From: Chloroflexota bacterium
GTDB taxonomy: Bacteria; Chloroflexota; Dehalococcoidia; Dehalococcoidales; UBA2162
Direction: 5' to 3'
Length of the DNA stretch: 5,334 bases
Assembly: GCA_016202555.1 (NCBI GenBank)
Contig: JACQOL010000062.1
Location: 1 to 5,334, forward strand
Below the pieces are notes generated by a model. It worked only from the letters and a program-made list of their open reading frames with translations, searched no databases and was not told the DNA's origin. Positions 1 to 5,334 of this stretch are shown here, piece by piece; the stretch's first letter is position 1, and each line of letters starts with the position of its first letter. The position numbers and the translations under genes were made by a program.

Positions 1-5
1 ATTTA

Positions 6-941
6 ATGCTTATGGTAAATATCCAGGAATTTAAGTTAGGTTCTTTTATAGTAGATAGCAAGCATTTTATTGGAAATATAAAAATAGTAGAAAATAAGAT
101 AAGGTACTGGGACAGGCCAGAAGATTATGTTCTTGAAATGCACGAAATAGAATCTGTTTTAAAATTAGCTCCGAAGATCATTGTTATAGGCACTGGTGCA
201 GGTGGCCTGTTAAAGGTATCAGACGCCATAAGGCAGAGAATTTTAAGGAACAATATTGAGATGGTAGTTGATATTGCGAAACGGCATAAGCTGATGACGG
301 TGATGGATAATACTTTCGCCACTCCCTATTTCTTAAGGCCTATTGAGTATGGGGTTGACCTGGTTGTCCATTCAACAACCAAGTATCTAAACGGACACTG
401 TGATGTGGTGGGTGGGGCGGTGGTTACAAGTACTGATGAACTAACCGAGAGGGTTCAATTCCTGCTGAATGCGATGGGTACCTGTGCTTCTCCCTTTGAC
501 TGCTGGCTGGTGCTGCGCGGGATTGAGACGCTGGCGGTGAGGATGAGACAGCATCAGGAGAATGCTGCGGCGGTGGCTAAGTATCTCGCGGGACATCCGG
601 CGGTCAAGAGGGTCTTTTACCCCGGGCTTGAGTCTCATCCCGGGCACCAAATCGCTAAAAGGCAGATGAAGGGGTTTGGCGGGATGGTCTCCTTTGAGGT
701 AAAGGGGGGAGTTACCGCGGTTAATGCCTGTCTGAAGAGAATTAAGGTCTTTGCCCTGGCTGAATCGTTGGGTGGGGCGGCTTCTCTGGCTGAGTACCCG
801 GCGACGATGAGTCACGCTTCGATGCCTAAAGAGTTCCGTGAAAAGGTGGGCATCACTGACGAGCTAATCCGGTTGTCGGTAGGACTGGAAAATGTTAATG
901 ATTTGGTTGAGGATTTGCGTCAGGCGCTAGAATCTAGCTGA
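6..941 (+). CDS. Chimeric ORF: Mth938-like N-terminus joined to the C-terminal part of cystathionine gamma-synthase/lyase
   Basis: Residues 1-86 resemble the first three quarters of an Mth938-like domain: a beta-strand-rich start, a W-D-R-P segment at 35-38 and the IIVIGTGAGGLLKV core at 58-71. From about residue 89 the protein is the C-terminal part of a Cys/Met-metabolism PLP enzyme. It has the DNTFATP motif with the PLP-pyridine Asp (D101), the Schiff-base lysine K126 in HSTTKYLNGH, and a normal C-terminus (ESLGG, RLSVGLE). A full enzyme has about 380 residues. The first ~155-160, which carry the neighbouring-subunit Tyr/Arg contacts to PLP phosphate and the stacking Tyr, are absent, as is the end of the Mth938 domain (normally about 115-120 residues). 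The product is therefore probably not a working cystathionine enzyme. The second Met, at position 12, fits the family start better than the one at 6. Only five bases precede the ORF, so an upstream extension cannot be excluded. It lies 11 bases before thrC. Recognition of both halves is firm; whether the fusion is real is not. Confidence 0.8.
   Translation: MLMVNIQEFKLGSFIVDSKHFIGNIKIVENKIRYWDRPEDYVLEMHEIESVLKLAPKIIVIGTGAGGLLKVSDAIRQRILRNNIEMVVDIAKRHKLMTVMDNTFATPYFLRPIEYGVDLVVHSTTKYLNGHCDVVGGAVVTSTDELTERVQFLLNAMGTCASPFDCWLVLRGIETLAVRMRQHQENAAAVAKYLAGHPAVKRVFYPGLESHPGHQIAKRQMKGFGGMVSFEVKGGVTAVNACLKRIKVFALAESLGGAASLAEYPATMSHASMPKEFREKVGITDELIRLSVGLENVNDLVEDLRQALESS
261..278 (+). other. Fusion breakpoint between Mth938-like and cystathionine gamma-synthase sequence
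   Basis: Similarity to the Mth938 family ends at about V87-V88, where that family normally continues through a Thr/Lys-rich helix to a His-Leu-Thr-Cys-like end. Similarity to cystathionine gamma-synthase begins at about D89-A91, just before the AKRHKL segment that precedes DNTFATP. The join keeps the reading frame. The DNA is AT-rich before it and markedly GC-richer after it. The exact base cannot be fixed without homologues, because a few residues (VVD) could belong to either side, which would be consistent with a short microhomology. Confidence 0.65.
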
Positions 942-952
942 AGGAGTGGGGG

Positions 953-2179
953 ATGTCTTACGCCAGAGCTTTGCATTGCCGAAAATGCGGGCGGGAGTAC
1001 CCGGTGGAGGCTCGCAGTTTATGTGAGTCCTGCCTTAGTCCGCTGGATGTCAGCTATGACTACCAGGCAATGGCTAAAGTGGTAAGCCGACGGAAGTTGG
1101 CTAAGCAACCCTTGGGCATGTGGCGTTATAAGGACTTACTACCGGTTAGTGGTGCTGTGGTGGATATTGGTACCGGCTCTACCCCGCTGGTTAGGGCTGA
1201 TAGGTTGGGAGGGGAATTGGGGCTGGATGAGTTGTACATCAAGAATGACTGCCTTAATCCAACTTATTCTTTTAAGGATAGGCCGGTCTCGGTTGCTGTC
1301 ACCAAGGCGAGGGAATTCGGATTTGATACTTTAGCCTGTGCCTCAACGGGTAATCTGGCGGCGAGTGTCGCCGCCCACGCTGCCAAAGCGAAGATGAAGG
1401 CTTATGTTTTCGTTCCGGCTGATGTCGAACCGGGTAAGCTGGTCGGAGCGGCAATCTATAATCCGGTTCTGGTGACTGTTAATGGTAACTATGATGATGT
1501 TAATCGCCTTTGCGCTCGGCTGGTGGAAAGATATAATTGGGGTTTCATTAACATCAATCTCCGACCTTATTATGCTGAAGGCAGCAAGACTTTAAGTTAT
1601 GAGGTGGTAGAGCAATTGGGGTGGCGGGCGCCTGACTGTGTGGTGTATCCGGCGGCTTCAGGGCTTAGCTTTACCCGGATATGGAAGGGTTTGGAAGAGC
1701 TGGCGATGCTGGGCTTAATTGAGCAGCCAGTTAATACCCATATGTATCTTACTCAGGCGGCTGGCTCTTCACCCATCGTTAATGCCTTCCATTCAGGCTC
1801 CCTCCATGTGAATCCGGTCAAGCCAGATACTATTGCTAAGTCACTAGCTATTGGTAACCCGGCTAATGGTAACTATGCCCTGATGGTCGTCAGCCAGTCA
1901 GGGGGTGGGGCTTGTGCCGTTACCGATGAGGAAATCCTGGACGGAGTGAAGTTATTGGCTCAGACTGAGGGTATCTTTGCTGAACCAGCCGGTGGGGTGG
2001 TAATTGCCAGCCTTAAAAAATTGGCGGCTTCGGGAGTAATTAAAAAAAATGAGCTTACCGTGGCTTTTATCACCGGCGCCGGACCGAGGACGCAAGAAAT
2101 AGTGTCTGATATTGTTCATCCCTTTATTGTCGAGCCTAATCTTGAATCATTTGAAAAGGTAGTCGGGGTACGAGTTTAA
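953..2179 (+). CDS. thrC: Threonine synthase (zinc-ribbon, PLP fold type II)
   Basis: Predicted to convert O-phosphohomoserine to threonine and phosphate in the cytoplasm, the last step of threonine synthesis. The N-terminus has a zinc ribbon with two CxxC pairs (C9/C12 and C24/C27) and a PLDVSYDY segment typical of the bacterial/plant-like ThrC class. The PLP lysine is K108 in YSFKDRP. The substrate/PLP loop ASTGNLAASVAAHAAKA lies at 130-146, the phosphate-binding region is the PAASGLSFTRIWKG stretch (233-246), and a late glycine-rich TGAGPRT is at 374-380. The 408-residue length is normal. The start is supported by AAGGAG at 941-946, six bases before the ATG and overlapping the stop of the previous gene, which suggests co-transcription and coupling. 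The loop read here as SGLSF and the late TGAGPRT depart slightly from the commoner SGSL- and TGNG-type forms I recall, but no key residue is missing. A related fold-II lyase such as cysteate synthase is a remote alternative. Confidence 0.93.
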   Translation: MSYARALHCRKCGREYPVEARSLCESCLSPLDVSYDYQAMAKVVSRRKLAKQPLGMWRYKDLLPVSGAVVDIGTGSTPLVRADRLGGELGLDELYIKNDCLNPTYSFKDRPVSVAVTKAREFGFDTLACASTGNLAASVAAHAAKAKMKAYVFVPADVEPGKLVGAAIYNPVLVTVNGNYDDVNRLCARLVERYNWGFININLRPYYAEGSKTLSYEVVEQLGWRAPDCVVYPAASGLSFTRIWKGLEELAMLGLIEQPVNTHMYLTQAAGSSPIVNAFHSGSLHVNPVKPDTIAKSLAIGNPANGNYALMVVSQSGGGACAVTDEEILDGVKLLAQTEGIFAEPAGGVVIASLKKLAASGVIKKNELTVAFITGAGPRTQEIVSDIVHPFIVEPNLESFEKVVGVRV

Positions 2180-2236
2180 GCTGGTCATAATTCACTCGTG
2201 TCATACTAATCCGGCGAGTGCTAAAGGGGGGCTAAA

Positions 2237-2479
2237 ATGGTTAAGAGACAAGTAATGTTTACCTTCCCGGAGAAGCTGATTAAGGAGCCGATTATTTATA
2301 ATCTTGGGCGGCAGTTCAGCATAGTGACTAATATCCGCCGTGCTGATGTATCTGAGGATAAGGGTTGGGTGGTGTTGGAGCTGGAGGGAGCCGAGGCTGA
2401 TATTGAGCGAGGTATTGCCTGGGTGACTAGCCGGGGGGTCAGGGTTGACCCCATTATAGGTGATATTGTTGAGGGATAG
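2237..2479 (+). CDS. Stand-alone NIL-domain protein
   Basis: An 80-residue protein that is essentially one NIL domain, the ferredoxin-like alpha/beta module found at the C-terminus of MetN-type methionine ABC transporter ATPases. Visible hallmarks are the opening strand VMFTFPEKLIKEPIIYNLG (residues 6-24), the central strand FSIVTNIRRADV, the GWVVLELEG strand (43-51) and a helix followed by GVRVDPI near the end. It contains no cysteine, so it is not the NIL-ferredoxin fusion used in homocysteine formation in some anaerobes. It has no transmembrane segment or signal peptide and should be cytoplasmic. The ATG is preceded by a G-rich ribosome site (AAAGGGGGG, 2223-2231). It sits 57 bases after thrC and 53 before the NifU-like gene, which suggests a role as a small regulatory or partner subunit in sulfur amino acid metabolism. 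That role is inferred from context; the domain assignment is confident. Confidence 0.85.
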   Translation: MVKRQVMFTFPEKLIKEPIIYNLGRQFSIVTNIRRADVSEDKGWVVLELEGAEADIERGIAWVTSRGVRVDPIIGDIVEG

Positions 2480-2495
2480 ACTGGTGGGAAGAAGA

Positions 2496-2540
2496 ATGCT
2501 GGGAATTATTAAAGAAGTTTTGGGAGGGAAAGATGCCTAG
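2496..2540 (+). CDS. Possible 14-residue leader peptide overlapping the NifU-like start
   Basis: A short frame reading MLGIIKEVLGGKDA begins at an ATG preceded by a purine-rich GGTGGGAAGAAG stretch and ends in TAG eight bases inside the NifU-like gene, in another frame. The arrangement would allow translational coupling. The peptide has no residue run that suggests attenuation by a particular amino acid, and a frame this short can occur by chance. Expression is unproven. Confidence 0.2.
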   Translation: MLGIIKEVLGGKDA

Positions 2541-2949
2541 TGAATGGTCGCTTTATAGTGAAAAGGTGATGGAACATTTCAGGAATCCGCGGAATGTGGG
2601 GGGAATGGAAAATCCTGATGGTGTTGGGCATGTGGGTAATCCGACCTGTGGTGATATTATGGAGCTTTACCTTAAAATAAAAGATAATATTATCACCGAT
2701 GCTAAGTTCAAGACCTTTGGTTGTGGAGCGGCTATCGCCACCAGCTCGATGGTTACCGAGATGGTGAAGGGGAAACGCATCGAGGAAGCTCTGGGAATCT
2801 CTAATAAGGCAGTTGCCGAAGCTCTGGACGGGCTACCCCCGATTAAGATGCATTGTTCAGTTCTGGCTGAGGAAGCAGTCAAATCAGCGATTGATGACTA
2901 CATTGCCAAAAGTAAGGGAAAGGATAGTAAGGTTGAATCAAACCCCTGA
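2533..2949 (+). CDS. NifU/IscU-type iron-sulfur cluster scaffold protein
   Basis: Builds Fe-S clusters transiently on three cysteines before passing them to apo-proteins; cytoplasmic. All three ligand cysteines are present: C39 in GNPTCGD, with the assisting aspartate D41; C64 in FGCGAAIATSS; and C108 in KMHCSVLAEEA. The N-terminal YSEKVMEHFRNPRNVG is the usual IscU/NifU-N start, and the 138-residue length fits a single-domain scaffold with no C-terminal Nfu domain or 2Fe-2S ferredoxin domain. The LPPIK segment (101-105), equivalent to the LPPVK chaperone (HscA/DnaK)-recognition motif, directly precedes the third cysteine. The last ~15 residues (KSKGKDSKVESNP) are a charged tail. A GGGAGG ribosome site at 2522-2527 supports the ATG. 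No cysteine desulfurase gene is next to it in this window, so the sulfur donor must be encoded elsewhere. It follows the NIL gene by 53 bases, probably in the same operon. I leave the symbol blank because IscU and NifU-type names cannot be separated here. Confidence 0.93.
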   Translation: MPSEWSLYSEKVMEHFRNPRNVGGMENPDGVGHVGNPTCGDIMELYLKIKDNIITDAKFKTFGCGAAIATSSMVTEMVKGKRIEEALGISNKAVAEALDGLPPIKMHCSVLAEEAVKSAIDDYIAKSKGKDSKVESNP

Positions 2950-2961
2950 AATTGGGATTAC

Positions 2962-2967
2962 TATAAT
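2962..2967 (+). promoter_or_regulatory. Candidate -10 box upstream of nadA
   Basis: A perfect TATAAT lies 13 bases after the NifU-like stop. No convincing -35 box lies at 16-18 bases: the nearest TTGAAT (2933-2938) is 23 bases away. There is no TGn extension. If active, it would give a leader of about 140 bases containing both hairpins before nadA. Confidence 0.25.
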
Positions 2968-3000
2968 AGGTAGGGAGTGTTTATTAACCTTTCTGGGAGT

Positions 3001-3025
3001 TAAAGAGGGCGTAAGCCCCTCTTTA
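3001..3025 (+). repeat. Hairpin with GTAA tetraloop (palindromic repeat unit, part 1)
   Basis: The arm TAAAGAGGGC (3001-3010) pairs with GCCCCTCTTTA (3015-3025) around a GTAA loop, leaving one bulged C. GTAA is a GNRA-class tetraloop closed by a C-G pair, so an RNA hairpin should be stable. No T-run follows on the + strand (GAAAATCC), so it is not a canonical intrinsic terminator. It sits 12 bases before a second, longer palindrome and probably belongs to the same repeat element. Confidence 0.6.
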
Positions 3026-3036
3026 GAAAATCCTTC

Positions 3037-3063
3037 CCCCTTCCCCTTGTTAAGGGGAAGGGG
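3037..3063 (+). repeat. Perfect 12-bp palindrome (dispersed-repeat-like, part 2)
   Basis: CCCCTTCCCCTT (3037-3048) and AAGGGGAAGGGG (3052-3063) are exact reverse complements around a GTT loop. A further ATAAAGGGGATAGGG follows, giving a run of purine-rich AAGGGG-like units. The absence of a trailing T-run argues against a simple terminator, although such a strong stem could still slow polymerase or protect the 3' end of the upstream message. C-rich/G-rich palindromes of this style are, from memory, often present in many copies between genes in environmental bacterial genomes. Only one copy is in this window, so repeat status is inferred. Confidence 0.6.
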
Positions 3064-3112
3064 ATAAAGGGGATAGGGTTACTAAACAATCTCGTGTTAG
3101 GGGAAGTGGATT

Positions 3113-4036
3113 ATGGCAGATTATGATGCCGGGTTAAAAGCAGAAATTTTGAGGCTCAAAAAGAGCAAGAAGGCCGTAATTCTGGCACATAACTATCAGC
3201 TGGGTGAGGTCCAGGATATGGCTGATTTTGTTGGTGATTCCCTGGAGCTAAGCCAGAATGCGGCTAAAACCGACGCTGATGTTATCGTCTTTTGCGGCGT
3301 TCACTTCATGGCGGAGACAGCTTCTATCCTTTGTCCCGATAAGGTGGTCTTGCTTCCTGATATCCATGCCGGCTGTCCGATGTCGGATATGATTACCGCG
3401 GAACGTCTGCGGGAGAAAAAGAAGGAGCACCCCGGGGCAGCGGTGGTTTGCTATGTAAATACTACGGCTGAGGTCAAGGCAGAGTCAGATATTTGCTGCA
3501 CCTCGGCTAACGCGGTCAGGGTGGTGGAAAGTGTTGGTCCCGGAGAGATAATCTTTGTGCCTGACCAGTACCTAGGTAGTTATGTTGCTGCTAAAGCCGG
3601 CCGGGGAATGATTCTTTGGCCCGGGTATTGCCCGACCCACAGCAGGATACTGCCGCAGGACATTATCAGGCAAAGGGCCGAGCATCCGCAAGCTAAAGTA
3701 ATCGTCCACCCGGAGTGCCGGCCGGAAGTAAAGGCTCTGGCTGATGAGGTGCTGAGTACGGGGGGAATGATTCGTTTTGCTCGTGAAACCAGTGCTAAAG
3801 AGATAGTTATCGGCACCGAGATTGGGATATTATACCGGCTGAGAAAAGAAAATCCGGGAAAGTGGTTCTTCGCCGCTTCCGAGCAAGCCGTCTGCCCCAG
3901 AATGAAATTAATCACCCTGGAGAGGGTCTTATGGTCATTACAGGAAATGACCACAGTAGTTAAGGTTCCTGAAGAGATTCGTCTTAAGGCGAAGGTGGCC
4001 GTGGATAAGATGCTGGCGGTAGGGAGGAGCGGGTGA
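3113..4036 (+). CDS. nadA: Quinolinate synthase NadA ([4Fe-4S])
   Basis: Condenses iminoaspartate with dihydroxyacetone phosphate to quinolinate in de novo NAD synthesis; cytoplasmic. Family motifs seen are [20 protein letters not shown] (24-43), [11 protein letters not shown] (60-70), AGCPM (86-90), the catalytic-region [20 protein letters not shown] (115-134), [11 protein letters not shown] (169-179), HPEC (199-202), [10 protein letters not shown] and [11 protein letters not shown]. The three cluster cysteines are most likely C88, C173 and C261, whose spacing matches the compact NadA class. At 307 residues it is the short thermophile/anaerobe type rather than the longer E. coli type. The ATG is supported by AGGGGA at 3099-3104, eight bases upstream. 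The oxygen-sensitive cluster fits an anaerobe with the NifU-like scaffold next door. No nadB or nadC lies in the window. Its stop overlaps the start of cutA by four bases. Confidence 0.97.
   Translation: MADYDAGLKAEILRLKKSKKAVILAHNYQLGEVQDMADFVGDSLELSQNAAKTDADVIVFCGVHFMAETASILCPDKVVLLPDIHAGCPMSDMITAERLREKKKEHPGAAVVCYVNTTAEVKAESDICCTSANAVRVVESVGPGEIIFVPDQYLGSYVAAKAGRGMILWPGYCPTHSRILPQDIIRQRAEHPQAKVIVHPECRPEVKALADEVLSTGGMIRFARETSAKEIVIGTEIGILYRLRKENPGKWFFAASEQAVCPRMKLITLERVLWSLQEMTTVVKVPEEIRLKAKVAVDKMLAVGRSG
4022..4029 (+). promoter_or_regulatory. Ribosome binding site of cutA inside the nadA end
   Basis: GGGAGGAG lies 3-5 bases before the GTG at 4033 and supports that non-ATG start, since no in-frame ATG is placed where the family begins. 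The overlap GTGA is shared by the cutA start and the nadA stop, a classic arrangement for translational coupling. Confidence 0.6.
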
Positions 4037-4365
4037 GCGAAGCGGGCCGGGTGGTGGTTCTGATTACCACCGCCACTGAGGCAGAGGCTCACCGTATCGC
4101 CGAGCAACTACTCAATCAACGAAAGGCGGCTTGTGTCAACATCGTGCCCAGGGTAGATTCGCAATTCTGGTGGCAGGGTAAGCTCGATTCGGCTCAGGAA
4201 AGCCTATTAATCGTTAAAACCGCAGCATCGTTACTCCCAGAACTCATTGAGATGGTCAAAAAAGAGCATAGCTATCAGCTTCCTGAGATAATCGCCTTGC
4301 CTATTGTTGGTGGGAATGAAGATTACCTGAGATGGCTGGATAGTGAGGTCGGGCAAGGGTCATAA
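4033..4365 (+). CDS. cutA: CutA1-family divalent cation tolerance protein
   Basis: A 110-residue protein of the CutA1 family, small trimeric ferredoxin-like proteins linked to copper/divalent-metal tolerance; the precise biochemical role is unsettled. Diagnostic segments are [21 protein letters not shown] (7-27), [21 protein letters not shown] (32-52), the ESLLIVKT strand (56-63) and [13 protein letters not shown] (79-91). Length and the end of the fold (YLRWLDSEV) are complete, with no signal peptide, so it should be cytoplasmic. It begins with GTG, because the family homology starts within a few residues of that point. The 4-base overlap with nadA implies co-transcription and coupling, possibly incidental in function. 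The family call is firm; the metal-tolerance role is from the family, not shown here. Confidence 0.95.
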   Translation: MSEAGRVVVLITTATEAEAHRIAEQLLNQRKAACVNIVPRVDSQFWWQGKLDSAQESLLIVKTAASLLPELIEMVKKEHSYQLPEIIALPIVGGNEDYLRWLDSEVGQGS

Positions 4366-4437
4366 TGGGGGTTTCTTGCCAGCTGACTCTGGATTCGGTG
4401 AGCCTGTTATTTTCTAAGTAGTCTTAATTCGTGCTGA
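4366..4437. other. Intergenic region after cutA, no clear terminator
   Basis: This stretch between cutA and the thrS promoter shows no stable hairpin followed by a T-run and no convincing open frame. Read-through from nadA-cutA into thrS is therefore possible in addition to the local promoter. Confidence 0.4.
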
Positions 4438-4466
4438 TTGCGCTTATCGTGGGTGGCTGGTATAAT
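4438..4466 (+). promoter_or_regulatory. Extended -10 promoter for thrS
   Basis: TGGTATAAT (4458-4466) is a perfect extended -10 element (TGn plus consensus TATAAT). A partial -35, TTGCGC (4438-4443), lies exactly 17 bases upstream. Transcription would start near 4473, giving a leader of about 30 bases before the thrS ATG. That is too short for a T-box or a long riboswitch, so thrS is probably expressed constitutively and separately from nadA-cutA. Confidence 0.65.
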
Positions 4467-4502
4467 CAATAAATTCATTTGGTAGATTAGGGGATTGACA
4501 CA

Positions 4503-5334
4503 ATGACGGTGGACAAGAGTCAGAAAATAGACCAGGCAGAGAAGCTTGAGCTGATGCGTCATTCGGCGGCCCATGTTATGGCTGAGGCGGTTCAATCACT
4601 CTTTCCTGAGGCTAAATTTGGTATCGGGCCGGCGATTGAAAACGGCTTCTATTATGATTTTGATTTACCCCGTTCGCTTAATAATGATGACCTGTCACTT
4701 ATTGAGGCTAAGGTTAGGGAGATAATTACCTCGAATGTGCCCTTTGTTAGAGAAGAAGTAACTAAGGCAGAGGCACGGCAGCTCTTCGCTGCTCAGCTGT
4801 ATAAGCTGGAGTTAATTGATGACATTCCCGATGAGAAGGTTAGCCTGTATCGGCAGGGTTCCTTTGTTGATTTATGCCGCGGACCCCATGTTAAATCCAC
4901 GCAAGAGATTCCCGGGAACGCTTTGAAACTGGATAGAATAGCCGGGGCTTACTGGAGGGGTTCAGAAACAAATCCGATGCTCCAGAGAATTTATGCTTTG
5001 TTGTTCAGGTCAAAGAAGGAACTGGATGAATATCTGGTAAAACAGGAAGAAATCAAGAAAAGAGACCATCGGAAAATAGGCAAGGACCTTGACCTTTTTG
5101 TCTTCTCGGATTTGGTGGGGAAAGGCTTGCCTTTATTCACTGAGAAAGGCTCAATAATCAGAAGAACGCTGGAACGTTTTGTGGTTGATGAGGAATTGAA
5201 GAGGGGTTACAAGCATGTTTATACCCCTGACCTGGCGAATGTAGCCTTGTATAAAACTTCGGGCCATTATCCCTATTATAAAGACACAATGTATCCGGTA
5301 ATGAAGGTAGAAGAAGAAGAGCTAATGCTCAGAC
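4503..5334 (+). CDS. thrS: Threonyl-tRNA synthetase, N-terminal part (cut by window end), lacking a TGS domain
   Basis: Charges tRNA-Thr with threonine; cytoplasmic. The 277 complete codons in the window cover the editing domain and the beginning of the class II catalytic domain. The editing site has H20 and H24 in RHSAAHVMAEA, with C125 and H129 in DLCRGPH. The linker to the catalytic core reads HRKIGKDLDLF (189-199). Motif 1 surroundings are TPDLANVALYKTSGHYPYYKDTMYP (241-265). The window stops at LMLR, just before the expected Met-Asn-Cys zinc-ligand motif. Only about 18 residues precede the editing motif, whereas most bacterial enzymes have a further ~60-residue TGS domain there. An in-frame TAG at 4488-4490 rules out an upstream extension, so the lack of TGS is real in this sequence. 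The ribosome site is AGGGG (4489-4493), nine bases before the ATG. It has its own promoter. Confidence 0.96.
   Translation, partial: MTVDKSQKIDQAEKLELMRHSAAHVMAEAVQSLFPEAKFGIGPAIENGFYYDFDLPRSLNNDDLSLIEAKVREIITSNVPFVREEVTKAEARQLFAAQLYKLELIDDIPDEKVSLYRQGSFVDLCRGPHVKSTQEIPGNALKLDRIAGAYWRGSETNPMLQRIYALLFRSKKELDEYLVKQEEIKKRDHRKIGKDLDLFVFSDLVGKGLPLFTEKGSIIRRTLERFVVDEELKRGYKHVYTPDLANVALYKTSGHYPYYKDTMYPVMKVEEEELMLR

Noticed and set aside
441..815. 124-codon minus-strand open frame inside the first gene
   Set aside because: It lies antisense to the strongly recognised PLP-enzyme sequence and its Arg/His/Pro/Leu-rich translation is typical of a shadow frame.
1149..1334. 61-codon + frame inside thrC
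   Set aside because: It is an alternate-frame shadow of threonine synthase with no recognisable domain and no ribosome site.
2193..2220. CACTCG...CGAGTG inverted repeat between thrC and the NIL gene
   Set aside because: The stem is only 6 bp with a 16-base loop and no T-run; too weak to call a terminator or operator.
2813..3067. 84-codon + frame running from the NifU-like gene into the palindromic repeat
   Set aside because: The first half is a frame-shifted shadow of the scaffold gene and the second half is just translated repeat (ending in Pro/Leu/Arg/Gly-rich residues).
3580..4107. 175-codon minus-strand open frame across nadA and cutA
   Set aside because: Both overlapping + strand genes are complete and well recognised; the antisense translation resembles no family I know.
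4366..4502. T-box or other riboswitch upstream of thrS
   Set aside because: The predicted leader after the extended -10 promoter is only about 30 bases, and no T-box-like conserved core is seen.
4407..4595. 62-codon minus-strand frame over the thrS promoter and start
   Set aside because: It is antisense to the thrS start and promoter, with no family resemblance.

Overview
The window is a densely packed stretch of bacterial chromosome. All genes lie on the + strand and nearly all are metabolic or housekeeping genes. Gene content (a zinc-ribbon threonine synthase, a free-standing NIL-domain protein, a NifU/IscU-type Fe-S scaffold, the Fe-S enzyme NadA, and a threonyl-tRNA synthetase without a TGS domain) suggests an anaerobic or microaerophilic bacterium. 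From memory of gene content I would place it in or near the Chloroflexota (Dehalococcoidia-like), but no marker in the window proves this.

Layout. Positions 6-941 hold one open frame made of two unrelated protein pieces. The first ~86 residues match the start of an Mth938-like domain protein. From about residue 89 onward it is the C-terminal ~60% of a PLP-dependent cystathionine gamma-synthase/lyase. Base composition changes near the same point, from about 34% GC in the first 240 bases to clearly GC-richer DNA (about 63% in 481-540). This is the most unusual object in the window: either a real deletion or recombination fusion, or an assembly chimera. It is followed closely by threonine synthase (953-2179), a NIL-domain protein (2237-2479) and a NifU-like scaffold (2533-2949). 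These four same-strand genes have gaps of 11, 57 and 53 bases and probably form one transcription unit centred on aspartate-family and sulfur amino acids plus Fe-S assembly.

The 163-base gap at 2950-3112 carries two strong hairpins, one with a GTAA tetraloop and one a perfect 12-bp palindrome. They look like a dispersed palindromic repeat rather than a classical terminator. Next come nadA (quinolinate synthase, 3113-4036) and cutA (4033-4365), which overlap by 4 bases and are probably translationally coupled. A 137-base gap contains a perfect extended -10 promoter (TGGTATAAT) driving thrS, which starts at 4503 and runs off the window end just before its zinc-binding motif.

How the genes work together: ThrC and the cystathionine enzyme (if intact elsewhere) use homoserine-derived substrates for threonine and methionine/cysteine. 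NIL domains are known partners in sulfur amino acid metabolism. The NifU-like scaffold could supply clusters to enzymes such as NadA, which starts NAD synthesis. ThrS consumes the threonine made by ThrC. No tRNA, rRNA, CRISPR array, insertion sequence or phage gene was seen. I found no convincing undescribed system; the chimeric first gene is the item most worth checking.
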